A DNA stretch of 64,000 nt. Source: Pedobacter yulinensis (GTDB lineage: Bacteria > Bacteroidota > Bacteroidia > Sphingobacteriales > Sphingobacteriaceae). Each line of letters opens with the position of its first letter. The first letter of the stretch is position 1. Where the stretch lies: the NCBI RefSeq assembly GCF_003029735.1, contig NZ_KZ686269.1:930001-994000 (forward strand). Reading direction: 5' to 3'. This document shows positions 51,028-59,717 of this stretch, piece by piece. The notes beneath the pieces were generated by a model. The model was not told where the DNA came from and made no database searches. It saw nothing but the letters and a program-made list of their open reading frames with translations. The translations under genes were made by a program, and so were the position numbers.

Positions 51028-52077
51028 CTAGTTTTCTGCCAGCAATGGCTCGCTGTACCGGTAAAGTGGAAAAAAATCGACCGTTTCATCTGTGCCTGAC
51101 ATCTTCTTGGCCACCGCGGCGGCATACTGCTGCCGGTCGGCTATGAAGCGCCAGGTTGTATATGGAAACCTGGTGTGTGAAAAACTTGCCTTCCATCCGA
51201 ACAGGTTATCCTCCCTGAACCCAAAGCCCCCGCCCAGGTTATAGTACTTCATACCCAGTTGCCGGCCGAGTATACTGGCTTCGTCTACCATCAGTTTGGC
51301 CGGCGAGTCTGCCAGATAGGCGTTCGCGGTTCCGATGAGGTGCGCTTGCATGATACCGCTCGCAAACGTGATGACCGTACCGCAAACCGAATCGCCGGCT
51401 TCATTGTAAACAAACAGCAGCTTGGCGGTAAATTGGGTTGAGTTGAGCAGTGCGAAAAAGTACGCTTTGGAAAAAAGATAATGCGATGCGGCATTCACAC
51501 GGACCATGTTTTCTGTATAGATCTGATGAAAGGTGCTGATCGCTTCCGGCCCCCGCGCTTCCTTCACCGTGAAACCGCGTTTTTGCAATTGCTTGATTTT
51601 TGACTTCACCTGTGTCTGGTATTGGGAGCGCTGCGCCTCGAGGGGCAGCTGCAGGTCGATCGCAACAACCTGTCCGTTGTCAAACAGCCCGCCCAGTGGC
51701 TCAAAAAGGTTCAGCTGGTCAAAAAAGGGGTGCAGCCTCAGAAACACCGACACCACCCGCTCCTCTTCGAAGAACTGCATGAAGGCAAGGCGAAAACGGT
51801 GAATAAAGTCGCCGGAAAGCTCGGCGAATGGCAGGTTGCATACCGGCCCGGTATACCCGTAGACCGAAGACAGATCAAACCGGTCTGTCCCCGGAATTTT
51901 TCGTTTCACAACCGGGATCGCGATAAATATTGCGTTCTCTTCGAACACAAATAAAAGGCTTTCACCCGAGGCCTCGAGACAATGGTAATCCTGGGTGTGG
52001 TAAAAATCATGGCTGTGTGCGCGGCTGATATAGCCGTTCCAGCCTGCCTGATCGGCCAGCGCAATAGTTTTTTTCAT
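51028..52077 (-). CDS. FemAB-like GNAT-fold transferase
   Basis: A 349-residue protein of the FemAB/lipid-II glycyltransferase-like type. It shows FYHTQDYHCLEASGESLLF at the start, a helical middle (SQYQTQVKSKIKQLQKRGFTV), then GIMQAHLIGTANAYLADSPAKLMVDEASILGRQLGMKYYNLGGGFGF, a typical motif block of polysaccharide-locus members. Start ATG 52077. Such enzymes transfer aminoacyl groups from aminoacyl-tRNA to amino sugars or peptides; here a modification of the polymer is inferred. It lies three bases before the dehydratase. Confidence 0.85.
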   Translation of the reverse strand: MKKTIALADQAGWNGYISRAHSHDFYHTQDYHCLEASGESLLFVFEENAIFIAIPVVKRKIPGTDRFDLSSVYGYTGPVCNLPFAELSGDFIHRFRLAFMQFFEEERVVSVFLRLHPFFDQLNLFEPLGGLFDNGQVVAIDLQLPLEAQRSQYQTQVKSKIKQLQKRGFTVKEARGPEAISTFHQIYTENMVRVNAASHYLFSKAYFFALLNSTQFTAKLLFVYNEAGDSVCGTVITFASGIMQAHLIGTANAYLADSPAKLMVDEASILGRQLGMKYYNLGGGFGFREDNLFGWKASFSHTRFPYTTWRFIADRQQYAAAVAKKMSGTDETVDFFPLYRYSEPLLAEN

Positions 52078-52087
52078 AGTCTGATGT

Positions 52088-52579
52088 TTAATAAGCCGTG
52101 AACACGGAACGATGCAGCTGCATCTGAAGAAATGGTTCTTGGTAAGTGGTTTCTGTGAAACCGTATGATTCATAGATGTGCCGCGCAGCAGCATTCTCTT
52201 CATGCACAGCCAGCGTAACCGTTTGGAGCGAAAGGCCATGAAAGGCGATTCGCAGCATTAACCAGGTCGCTTCTTTACCGACGCCTTTCCCATGGCATGC
52301 GGAATCACCGATGAACAGGTGGAACTCGGCGGTCTGCCGGTCAATACCAATCAGCTGTACGTTCCCGATATACCGGTCGTCTTCCTTGAGGCAAATCGCA
52401 AGCCTGAGCTCATCTGTGCGCAATGCAGTCTTACAAAACCAACTCCGTTCATCTGCAAGCGTTATGAGCTTTTCGGGCCGGAAACGTGTGTGAACCCAGA
52501 TTGCAGGCGTGTTCCGCCACACAACTGAATGTTCCATATCGCACAGACGAAGCTGGCGCAGGTAAACCTGTTCTTTCAT
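52088..52579 (-). CDS. GNAT family N-acetyltransferase (RimJ/RimL-like)
   Basis: A 163-residue acetyltransferase. It has LRLAICLKEDDRYIGNVQLIGID, the pyrophosphate-binding loop region HGKGVGKEATWLMLRIAF, and VHEENAAARHIYESYGFTETTYQEPF at the C-terminus. It overlaps the upstream DegT-like gene by four bases (ATGA) and ends ten bases before the FemAB-like gene. In this context it probably acylates an amino sugar, in the way WecD does (inference). Confidence 0.9.
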   Translation of the reverse strand: MKEQVYLRQLRLCDMEHSVVWRNTPAIWVHTRFRPEKLITLADERSWFCKTALRTDELRLAICLKEDDRYIGNVQLIGIDRQTAEFHLFIGDSACHGKGVGKEATWLMLRIAFHGLSLQTVTLAVHEENAAARHIYESYGFTETTYQEPFLQMQLHRSVFTAY

Positions 52580-53580
52580 AGGTGATTTTTAAGCACGTTA
52601 ATGATCCGCTTCATGTCGAGATGGGTGTAGCGGTGGTCAATCGGCAGCGGAATAAGGTGACTCGCCAGATAATATTCATACATCTTTTTTGTGGTCCAGC
52701 TGAATACGTTTGGCCAGTAGGTAGCCGTATAGATCCGCTTTTCTAACAGTTTCTCGCGAAGCGATGTGGACGGGTGCGAAAAAGGATACACCATTGGTCC
52801 GTTCACGCTCGACGCGTCGAAGACATAGTCGTTGTGGTTGACCAGGAAATCATGCAAATACATAAAGTTGGCGTTGCGCCGGTACTTACAAGCTTTATAA
52901 GCCACACCCGAAAGAATGCTTTGCGTGAGTACCGACATTTTCCTGATGGGATTACCCGAAAGCACATTATTGTTAGCCAGGTAATCACTATATCCGTTCT
53001 CAATGCCCAGGTCAATACTTCTGATGAGGTGCGAAAAACGGTCGACCGATACGTCGCGCTCCAGTTTAAGACGCGCCGGCCCCGATACCTGCAGGTAAGC
53101 ACCATCGGGCACCCCGAAAAATTTGCGGCAGGAATAAAATGTATCTGTGGCTGCTACGGGTTCTGAAAAGAAGCCCTGCGAGTTGTCGACGATCAGGTTT
53201 GCAAAACGCTTTCTAAGTGCGATGGTTGTTTCTTGCTTCAAACCAAAATAATTGGTATAGAGCAGGCAGTCGTTCGGGCCGAGCTCAAAATCCAGCACCG
53301 GCTCCATCTGTTCGTTGATTGTATAAAACTGGTATTGGATGCCCAGTTTTCGAACCGGTTCCATAATCACCTCGCAGGTAAAGTAAGGAAGGTAGATCAG
53401 CGTATACGCCTTCGTCTTTAGAATGTACTCCAGCGCATTTCTTCCGGTATTCAGTCGCAGCAGGGCCGGGTAATATTCAGACTCGTTTGAGAGCTGGAGT
53501 TCAAGGTACCCGCCGATTGATTTCATTTTACCCGGTGCTGACGAACGGATATCGAATTTATGTTTAAAACTTTTGGTCAT
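52576..53580 (-). CDS. DegT/DnrJ-like PLP-dependent aminotransferase family protein
   Basis: A 334-residue PLP-fold protein. The segment RLNTGRNALEYILKTK, LIYLPYFTCEVIMEPVRKLG, an Asp132 in LIVDNSQGFF (PLP ring contact) and Lys153 in YSCRKFFGVPDGAYL fit the DegT/DnrJ aminotransferase family, although the protein is somewhat short and divergent. It probably aminates a keto sugar made by the 4,6-dehydratase. It is coupled to the GNAT by a four-base overlap. Confidence 0.75.
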   Translation of the reverse strand: MTKSFKHKFDIRSSAPGKMKSIGGYLELQLSNESEYYPALLRLNTGRNALEYILKTKAYTLIYLPYFTCEVIMEPVRKLGIQYQFYTINEQMEPVLDFELGPNDCLLYTNYFGLKQETTIALRKRFANLIVDNSQGFFSEPVAATDTFYSCRKFFGVPDGAYLQVSGPARLKLERDVSVDRFSHLIRSIDLGIENGYSDYLANNNVLSGNPIRKMSVLTQSILSGVAYKACKYRRNANFMYLHDFLVNHNDYVFDASSVNGPMVYPFSHPSTSLREKLLEKRIYTATYWPNVFSWTTKKMYEYYLASHLIPLPIDHRYTHLDMKRIINVLKNHL

Positions 53581-53741
53581 GGTGTGGTCGTTTCAGGCAT
53601 AGCAAGGGTAACGGCCTATACGGAATAGGCAGGCGTGTGAAAATGGATGAAAGTAATTCGGGGCAGGACTGCGTAGCTGGCAAAGGTCAGCGCAGCGATA
53701 AGGATAGTGAAGCGACCGTTGGGCAAAAAGGACGGCCTGCG

Positions 53742-54902
53742 TCAAGTAACCGGCACTACCGACGCCGGTATGCCCATGATGCGCAGCATATCTGCATTGA
53801 CCGCCAGTACGTCGAATTTTTGACAGACAAAGGCCCTGCCGTTCCGGCCAGAATCAACGATATCTTCAGGGCAGACAACATAGTGGTGCATTTTATCTGC
53901 AAGATCTTTCGCATTCCTGGCCTGCACCAGCAATCCATTGCGAGACCCCGGATCCGGGTTGATCGTTTCCCTGCAACCAACAGAATCGCAGGTAATGATG
54001 GCCCTGCCCATTGCCATAGCTTCCAGCAGGCTCCGGGGTACACCTTCGCCATAATAAGATGGTAGAACTACAACCGATGCGGCTTCAATAAACGGCCTGA
54101 CATCTGATACCAGGCCATGGTATTGAACGGCGTTGCCGCCTGCAATCTGTTCATACAGCTCGGCGCTGATCGAATCAATGTTGTCTTCGAAGGCCCCGAT
54201 AATGGTAAAGGTAGCTTCCGGGTGGCTAAGCCTTGTTAGCTTGGCCGCTTCGTAAAACTCCCGTACGCCCTTTGCATTGATCAGTCGTGATACCATCAAA
54301 AAGGATGGCGGGTTCACCGGCGGCTTACTGTAGGTAAACTGTTCAAGATCTACGCCCGAGCCATTCACCACATGTGCGTTGGCTCCTCGTTTTAAGACGC
54401 CGCTGCGCCGCAATGTACCGTAGTCGTCGGGGTTCTGCAGGATCAGGTGGACGTGCCTTGCCGGCGAAAGACTGATGCTGAGCAACGCGCGCGTGATACG
54501 CTGCACCAGCGTCGGTCCCCGTTTACGCCGCAGAAATGTATTGCCAAGTCCCGTGAGCATCGGTGTAATCCGCCTGATGCCACACAGCCGGGCCACGATG
54601 GTCCCATAGATAACCGGCTTGAAAGTATAAGGAAAAAACACCTCGGGTTTAAGCTTCCGCAACAGGCGGTATAGCTCAGCCATATACCGCAGGTCCTGGA
54701 CCAGGCTTACCGAACTGGGCCGGAGATGATTTTCATATACTGTTACGCCAAGCACGGCGAGTTTGGTACGGATGGATTCTTGTTCGATGGGCGGCGTAAA
54801 CACCGACACCTCGTTCTGTAAGACCATTTGCTCGATCAGCTTGCCCCGAAAATCGAGCAGCGACCGTGGCGAATCGCAGGCAATAAGAATTTTCTTCGTC
54901 AT
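53742..54902 (-). CDS. Glycosyltransferase family 4 protein
   Basis: A 386-residue GT-B fold enzyme. N-terminal acceptor domain KILIACDSPRSLLDFRGKLIEQMV with GLGNTFLRRKRGP; C-terminal donor domain with VNGSGVDLEQF, FLMVSRLINAKGVREFYEAAKL, and SYYGEGVPRSLLEAMAMGRAIITCD (the EX7E-type motif). Cytoplasmic. It resembles GT4 enzymes acting on lipid-linked precursors. It lies upstream of the DegT-like gene by about 160 bases; a small hairpin (GCCTAT/ATAGGC near 53614) lies between them. Confidence 0.92.
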   Translation of the reverse strand: MTKKILIACDSPRSLLDFRGKLIEQMVLQNEVSVFTPPIEQESIRTKLAVLGVTVYENHLRPSSVSLVQDLRYMAELYRLLRKLKPEVFFPYTFKPVIYGTIVARLCGIRRITPMLTGLGNTFLRRKRGPTLVQRITRALLSISLSPARHVHLILQNPDDYGTLRRSGVLKRGANAHVVNGSGVDLEQFTYSKPPVNPPSFLMVSRLINAKGVREFYEAAKLTRLSHPEATFTIIGAFEDNIDSISAELYEQIAGGNAVQYHGLVSDVRPFIEAASVVVLPSYYGEGVPRSLLEAMAMGRAIITCDSVGCRETINPDPGSRNGLLVQARNAKDLADKMHHYVVCPEDIVDSGRNGRAFVCQKFDVLAVNADMLRIMGIPASVVPVT

Positions 54903-54941
54903 AATCGTTGGGGTTCAAGTGAGGAGAAACCACCGCAAACA

Positions 54942-54976
54942 TGTAAACCCGGCAGGATTACTGCCGGGCGTTTACA
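54942..54976 (-). terminator. Hairpin after the pectate-lyase-like gene
   Basis: TGTAAA plus CCCGGCAG pair with CTGCCGGG plus TTTACA, loop GATTA and a two-base bulge. It starts 17 bases after the stop at 54993, with a T-containing stretch beyond it on the minus strand. Confidence 0.7.
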
Positions 54977-54992
54977 CGTAGAATGGTTGGTT

Positions 54993-56360
54993 TTAAAGTT
55001 TTAAAGTAGCACCGGCAGCAGCGGTAACCAGCGCCGGTACCTCTGCAACACTGCTTAACAGGTCGCGGTAGCTATAAGGCGGAGCCCAGAACGATTCTTC
55101 TGTTGTAATGCGGTTTTGTCCCGAGTTCCGGTAAATGTTCGTTCCGGCACCGCTGATCAGTCCGGGGCGCGCATTATAATTCGTTTTGAGGGGCTCTTTC
55201 TGGTTTTCGAAATAGTTATTGTCTGTTCGTACCAGCGCATTCATAGTCACACCGATCGCATAGCCGCTTCCGTTTCTGTGGTAGTTGTTGAAGCAATGAA
55301 CCGTACCGAATCGAACGCTTGGCTGGCGCTCAGAAACGTTATAAAAGTAATTATTATAAACGCTTACACGCAGGTGGCCTGCATCATCGGTATTGCGGTC
55401 GTCAAAGCCAATGAGCATGGGGATGTGGTTGTCATGCATGCGGTTCCAGGAAACACTGATGTAGTCTGCCCGTTTGCCGATGTCTAATAAACCGTCATAG
55501 TAATCCCAGCCATGGTCACGGTCTGAAGAAAGGTCGCAATGGTCTACCCAGACATGATGCGCGTCTTCCTTGATCATGATGTTTGAATAGTTGACCACAT
55601 TTCTGATAACCAGGTTTTGAAGAATGATGTTGTTGGCTCCGTAAATAAGGAGTGCTACACCATCAAGCACCGAACCCGGCAAACCCAAAACTGTCTTGTT
55701 TGATTTGATATTCAAAAAGCCCCTTCCACTGATGTTACCCTGGACGCGTACAATCAGGGTCTGCGCAGACTCGAGCGCGTTTCTCAGTTCATTCAGGCTG
55801 CTCACGGTGACGACGACTCCGCCGGCGCCGCCCGTTGTCCGGCCGTTAACAGATGCGTAGCCAAGCGGCGCGTTACTCAGTATCGGCAGAAGAATTCCCG
55901 GCGACTGGGCCGGCGCCTCCCGGTGCAGCTGGTAAGTATACGTGCGGCCGTTGGTGCGCGGGTCAGAATTATCTGAGGCGCTAAAAAACAATTCGTTTTG
56001 CCAGTGGCTGAACCGGCCGTTGCCGTTTCGCCTGATCTCGCTGTGCAGTGCATGTGCCGGCCCGATTTCGCGGCCGTCCTCGAACAGCCGCATGCTCGAG
56101 GCGTCCAGGTCATCCGGTGTGTCCCCCCTCTCTGGTAGCCCGCGCACTTTGAAAGCGCTACCCTCCTCTGCTGTAACGTACCTTTGGTCGATTACCAGCA
56201 GCCCTGAAGGTTCGCTCACTATACTTTTCTTGTTTGTGATTACCAGTGGGTCGGCAACGGGCGGTGCTGTGACCTGCTTTTCACAGCTGGAAGTTCCTAA
56301 GACAGCCAGTACCAATAGTGCGTTCATGACCAGTGATTTGTTAGTTTGTGTGTGCTTCAT
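54993..56360 (-). CDS. Pectate lyase-like lipoprotein (polysaccharide lyase family 1)
   Basis: A 455-residue lipoprotein. The signal ends at LGTSSCEKQ (lipidated Cys about residue 26). An N-terminal linker domain of about 150 residues is followed by a right-handed parallel beta-helix with PL1 motifs: HHVWVDHCDLSSDRDHG (Ca-binding Asp), DYISVSWNRMHDNHIPMLIG, and NVSERQPSVRFGTVHCFNNYH, which carries the catalytic Arg region. PL1 enzymes cleave poly-galacturonate by beta-elimination. It lies inside the polysaccharide locus, so its substrate may be the locus product. Own upstream region of 380 bases and terminator. Confidence 0.9.
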   Translation of the reverse strand: MKHTQTNKSLVMNALLVLAVLGTSSCEKQVTAPPVADPLVITNKKSIVSEPSGLLVIDQRYVTAEEGSAFKVRGLPERGDTPDDLDASSMRLFEDGREIGPAHALHSEIRRNGNGRFSHWQNELFFSASDNSDPRTNGRTYTYQLHREAPAQSPGILLPILSNAPLGYASVNGRTTGGAGGVVVTVSSLNELRNALESAQTLIVRVQGNISGRGFLNIKSNKTVLGLPGSVLDGVALLIYGANNIILQNLVIRNVVNYSNIMIKEDAHHVWVDHCDLSSDRDHGWDYYDGLLDIGKRADYISVSWNRMHDNHIPMLIGFDDRNTDDAGHLRVSVYNNYFYNVSERQPSVRFGTVHCFNNYHRNGSGYAIGVTMNALVRTDNNYFENQKEPLKTNYNARPGLISGAGTNIYRNSGQNRITTEESFWAPPYSYRDLLSSVAEVPALVTAAAGATLKL

Positions 56361-56741
56361 ATTCCTGATAGTTTACAACCGTAACGAATGCTGCTTTCGG
56401 TTTGGTACACATCGGGATTTTAGGGAAAATGAGCGCGTTTTTGTATATGAAGCGTGTTTTTTCGGGTAACTCAAAAAGGGAAGGTTTCAGAAATTAATCC
56501 AAAACACGGGTAAATTATCATAATATGACAGACGCATAACGAATACAGAAAACAAAAAAAGCAAAATAAAATTCAGACATTAATTATTTTCTCTCGATCA
56601 CGAACGGCGTTTTGTTTGATTTTTTTTATCTTTTTTCAAACTTTTTTTGAACCGCGCTGTGCACTTGGATATTTAATGTCCAAGTTTGTATGAAACGTGG
56701 TGCTGGTGAGGTTAAATACCGCCGAATTTATCAGGCGTAGC
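56361..56741. other. Low-complexity AT-rich region upstream of the lyase gene
   Basis: 380 bp with long A and T runs (56540-56660), no ORF of note. A dyad ACTTGGA / TCCAAGT (56663-56669 and 56679-56685) lies close to the end of the epimerase gene and may be its terminator or part of the lyase promoter region. Confidence 0.45.
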
Positions 56742-57836
56742 TTAGACTGCCGCTGCTTTTTCTGCCGCTGGGATGGCGAGCCCGCGGCCGTAGAATTCGA
56801 GGTACCAGGTAACGAACTTGCCTACCCCCTCGGCTATAGAAACCGCCGGAACATATCCTGCAAGCGATGCCATACTATCGATGTCTGCAAAGGTTTCTTC
56901 CACGTCGCCATCCTGAATGGGCAATAAATTCACTTTGGCTTTAATTCCAGTGTTTCTTTCAATCTCAGAGATAAAGTCTGATAGCCGCACCGGCAAGCCG
57001 CGGCCCAGGTTGTGTACCCTGAAAGGGGCGCTCGATGTGGAGGGGTCGGGATGCTGCGGGTCCCAGGTCTGATCGGGACACGCGGGGGTATCAAGCACTT
57101 GCAATATACCGGAGACGATGTCGTCGATGTAAGTAAAATCACGTCTCATGTTGCCGTGATTATAAACATCGACACGCTTATTTTCGAGAATCGCTTTCGT
57201 AAAAAGAAACAGCGCCATATCAGGCCTGCCCCAGGGGCCGTATACTGTAAAAAACCGCAGCCCGGTCGTGGGAATGCCAAACAAATGGCTATAGGTATGC
57301 GCCATCAGCTCATTGCATTTTTTTGATGCAGCGTACAGTGATATCGGGTGTACTGCGGCGTCGCGAACCGAAAACGGCATTTTCTTATTCAGTCCGTATA
57401 CACTCGAAGAACTCGCGTAGACCAGGTGTTTGATTTTGAAGTGCCGGCAACATTCCAGGACATTCAGAAAACCGCTGATGTTGGCCTCGATATAAGCTGA
57501 TGGATTGCTCAGGCTGTACCTGACACCCGCCTGCGCTGCCAGGTTACAAACACGTTCAAACCCTTCGTCTACGAAAAGCTGCTGAAGCACGTGCCTGTTA
57601 TTCAGATCCAGCTGGGCGAACTGATAGGCCGGGTTCGTCACGCTGGCCGTAAGCACCGCCGGAACCAGGTCTTTCTGATAGATTCCGCACTGCTCCAGCC
57701 GGGCGTGTTTCAGTGAAACGTCGTAATAGTCGTTCAGGTTGTCTATGCCGACAACTTCATCGCCGCGGGCAAGCAGGGCCTGAACCAGGTGAAAACCAAT
57801 AAAACCGGCCGCGCCGGTTACAAGAATTTTGCTCAT
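56742..57836 (-). CDS. UDP-glucuronate 4-epimerase-like NAD-dependent epimerase
   Basis: A 364-residue extended SDR. The NAD motif is GAAGFIG (residues 8-14), followed by DNLNDYYDVSLKHARL, a signature of UDP-GlcA 4-epimerases. NLAAQAGVRYSLSNPSAY, the SSSVYG Ser, the YAASKK Tyr/Lys pair and RFFTVYGPWGRPDMALF complete the set. The reaction would interconvert UDP-glucuronate and UDP-galacturonate. The C-terminus is Ala-rich. It overlaps the asnB-like gene by four bases (ATGA), and the pectate-lyase-like gene follows. Confidence 0.92.
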   Translation of the reverse strand: MSKILVTGAAGFIGFHLVQALLARGDEVVGIDNLNDYYDVSLKHARLEQCGIYQKDLVPAVLTASVTNPAYQFAQLDLNNRHVLQQLFVDEGFERVCNLAAQAGVRYSLSNPSAYIEANISGFLNVLECCRHFKIKHLVYASSSSVYGLNKKMPFSVRDAAVHPISLYAASKKCNELMAHTYSHLFGIPTTGLRFFTVYGPWGRPDMALFLFTKAILENKRVDVYNHGNMRRDFTYIDDIVSGILQVLDTPACPDQTWDPQHPDPSTSSAPFRVHNLGRGLPVRLSDFISEIERNTGIKAKVNLLPIQDGDVEETFADIDSMASLAGYVPAVSIAEGVGKFVTWYLEFYGRGLAIPAAEKAAAV

Positions 57837-59707
57837 GATTGTAAGATTTGGGGTTCGTTTGCGAGACGCATCGTTCTTTTTTTATTCCACACCTCCATAC
57901 TGAAAATGGCAAAGAGGATCTTTGCCCGGCGCTGATCAGAGATTCTGATCTTCCTGGCCATTAGCTTGTATACAAACTGCGGCGAAATCAAGCCGGCATA
58001 GAGCGGCGCGGGAGCAGTCAGGTAATCGCCAATAACCGCCTTGAGCTTGCCATCTACCCAGTCTGAAAGCGGAACCTCGAAGCCGCGTTTTGGCTGGCCC
58101 ACAAGATTCTCGGGCAGGTAGCGGGTTGCAAGCTGCCGGAGCACAAACTTGGTCTCCAAACCGGATATTTTTGCCGAGTCGCACAAGCTCGGGGCAAAAG
58201 TCAGCAGGTCCCGTGCCAGGAACGGGCTGCGGCCCTCAAGCGAGTGGGCCATTGTAGCGATATCCATCTTGGGCAGGAGCCGGCCAAATAACATGGATTG
58301 AAAGTCCATGACCAGCATTTTGCTAAGCGGCGACATTGCAGACTGATTGATGCGGGCCAGATCTGCCGCAATGTGATCGAGTGCGGGCGGCTGGATAAAC
58401 TGGTCTTCAAAGCCGTTCAGCAGATCTGCCCCTGCTGAGGCATAAACCTGTAATGGATCTTTCTTCGCGCTGAAGGCGATCAGCCGCCTCAAATAAGTAA
58501 AATTGCTCTGTTTTTGGTGTGCAATGGGCAGCACAGCGTCCAGCAGCTTTGACGCGCCCGACAGCAAACCAGGGGGTTTGAAAAAGTCCAGATACCGAAA
58601 TGGGACGTACCGCCGGTAGCCACCAAACAATTCATCAGCTCCGTCGCCATTCAGAATGACACGGAGATGCCGGCTGGCTTCCCTCGCTACATAATAACTG
58701 GGAATAACCGAATTGTCTGACACCGGTTCGCCATAGTTGGCAAGAATCTGCTCGATGTCGTTAGACAGGTCAGAAAATTCAATTTCTATTGTGGTATGCT
58801 CGGTGCCGTACCGCTGCGCCACCTGAAGGGCGAGTGCCGACTCATCGAACCCGCCGGCCATCTTTACAGTAAAAGTCTTTAACCTGGGCGTGTGTGCCGC
58901 GGCCATCGCGGTAACGAGCCCACTGTCAATGCCCCCGCTTAAAAAGCTGCCCACAGGTAAATCTGAAGTCAGCATGCGGCTGCGCACCGCATTGTTTAAA
59001 AGCCGGTCTGTTTCATCCAGCGTTTCACCAAAAGACAGGCGACCTGAAACAGCGTACTGCCGTTCCATAGAAAACCAGCTAATGTCCTTTTCTTCCAAGG
59101 TAACGGTACCGATCTGAAGGTAATGGCCGTTTTCAAGTTCTTCAACCCCTCTATAGGGCACCGATTTGCGATAGTGGTGGCCCAGGTATAGGTATGCAGA
59201 GAGCGCAGAAAGATCGGGTTCAGGGCGGAAAATCGCGTTGAGCAGGTTAAGCTCAGAAGAAAAGGCGAGGGTGCCGGCGTGGCGATACACATACAGCGGT
59301 TTTTTCCCGGCCCGGTCTCTGGCCAGAAATAGCCGCTTTTTCTCCCTATCGTACAATGCAAAGGCAAACATGCCGTCAAACTCGTCGAGCATGGCCATAC
59401 CAAGCCGCTCGTACAGCATCAGAATGGTTAGCGTGTCAGAATTTGACGCCGCACGAATCTGGTACTTCTCGCGAAGCTGCAGGTGATTATATATTTCACC
59501 ATTGAAAACGATGGAGAGGTTTTTATAAATCATGGGCTGTTTGCCGGCCTCGCTGAGGTCCTGTATAGAAAGCCGGGTATGATACAGCTTCAGGTTGTCG
59601 ACCCGCATGCTGCCCTGTTGGTCCGGGCCGCGATGCAACAATCCGCTAAACGGGATCATATCGTCAATATCCTGGTGGTAATTAAGCGTTCCGAAGATGC
59701 CGCACAT
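57833..59707 (-). CDS. asnB: Asparagine synthase-like amidotransferase (AsnB type)
   Basis: A 624-residue glutamine-dependent amidotransferase. The N-terminal glutaminase starts MCGIFGTLNYHQ with catalytic Cys2, then LLHRGPDQQG and VFNGEIYNHLQLR. The synthetase domain has the PP-loop SFLSGGIDSGLVTAMA and a GDGADELFGGYRRY segment. Such AsnB paralogues in exopolysaccharide loci (also associated with exosortase systems) are thought to amidate a glycan or uronic acid rather than make free asparagine. It is coupled to the epimerase that makes uronic acid donor sugar. It is the second gene of a tight run with GT4. Confidence 0.92.
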   Translation of the reverse strand: MCGIFGTLNYHQDIDDMIPFSGLLHRGPDQQGSMRVDNLKLYHTRLSIQDLSEAGKQPMIYKNLSIVFNGEIYNHLQLREKYQIRAASNSDTLTILMLYERLGMAMLDEFDGMFAFALYDREKKRLFLARDRAGKKPLYVYRHAGTLAFSSELNLLNAIFRPEPDLSALSAYLYLGHHYRKSVPYRGVEELENGHYLQIGTVTLEEKDISWFSMERQYAVSGRLSFGETLDETDRLLNNAVRSRMLTSDLPVGSFLSGGIDSGLVTAMAAAHTPRLKTFTVKMAGGFDESALALQVAQRYGTEHTTIEIEFSDLSNDIEQILANYGEPVSDNSVIPSYYVAREASRHLRVILNGDGADELFGGYRRYVPFRYLDFFKPPGLLSGASKLLDAVLPIAHQKQSNFTYLRRLIAFSAKKDPLQVYASAGADLLNGFEDQFIQPPALDHIAADLARINQSAMSPLSKMLVMDFQSMLFGRLLPKMDIATMAHSLEGRSPFLARDLLTFAPSLCDSAKISGLETKFVLRQLATRYLPENLVGQPKRGFEVPLSDWVDGKLKAVIGDYLTAPAPLYAGLISPQFVYKLMARKIRISDQRRAKILFAIFSMEVWNKKRTMRLANEPQILQS

Positions 59708-59717
59708 GGTGGTTTTG

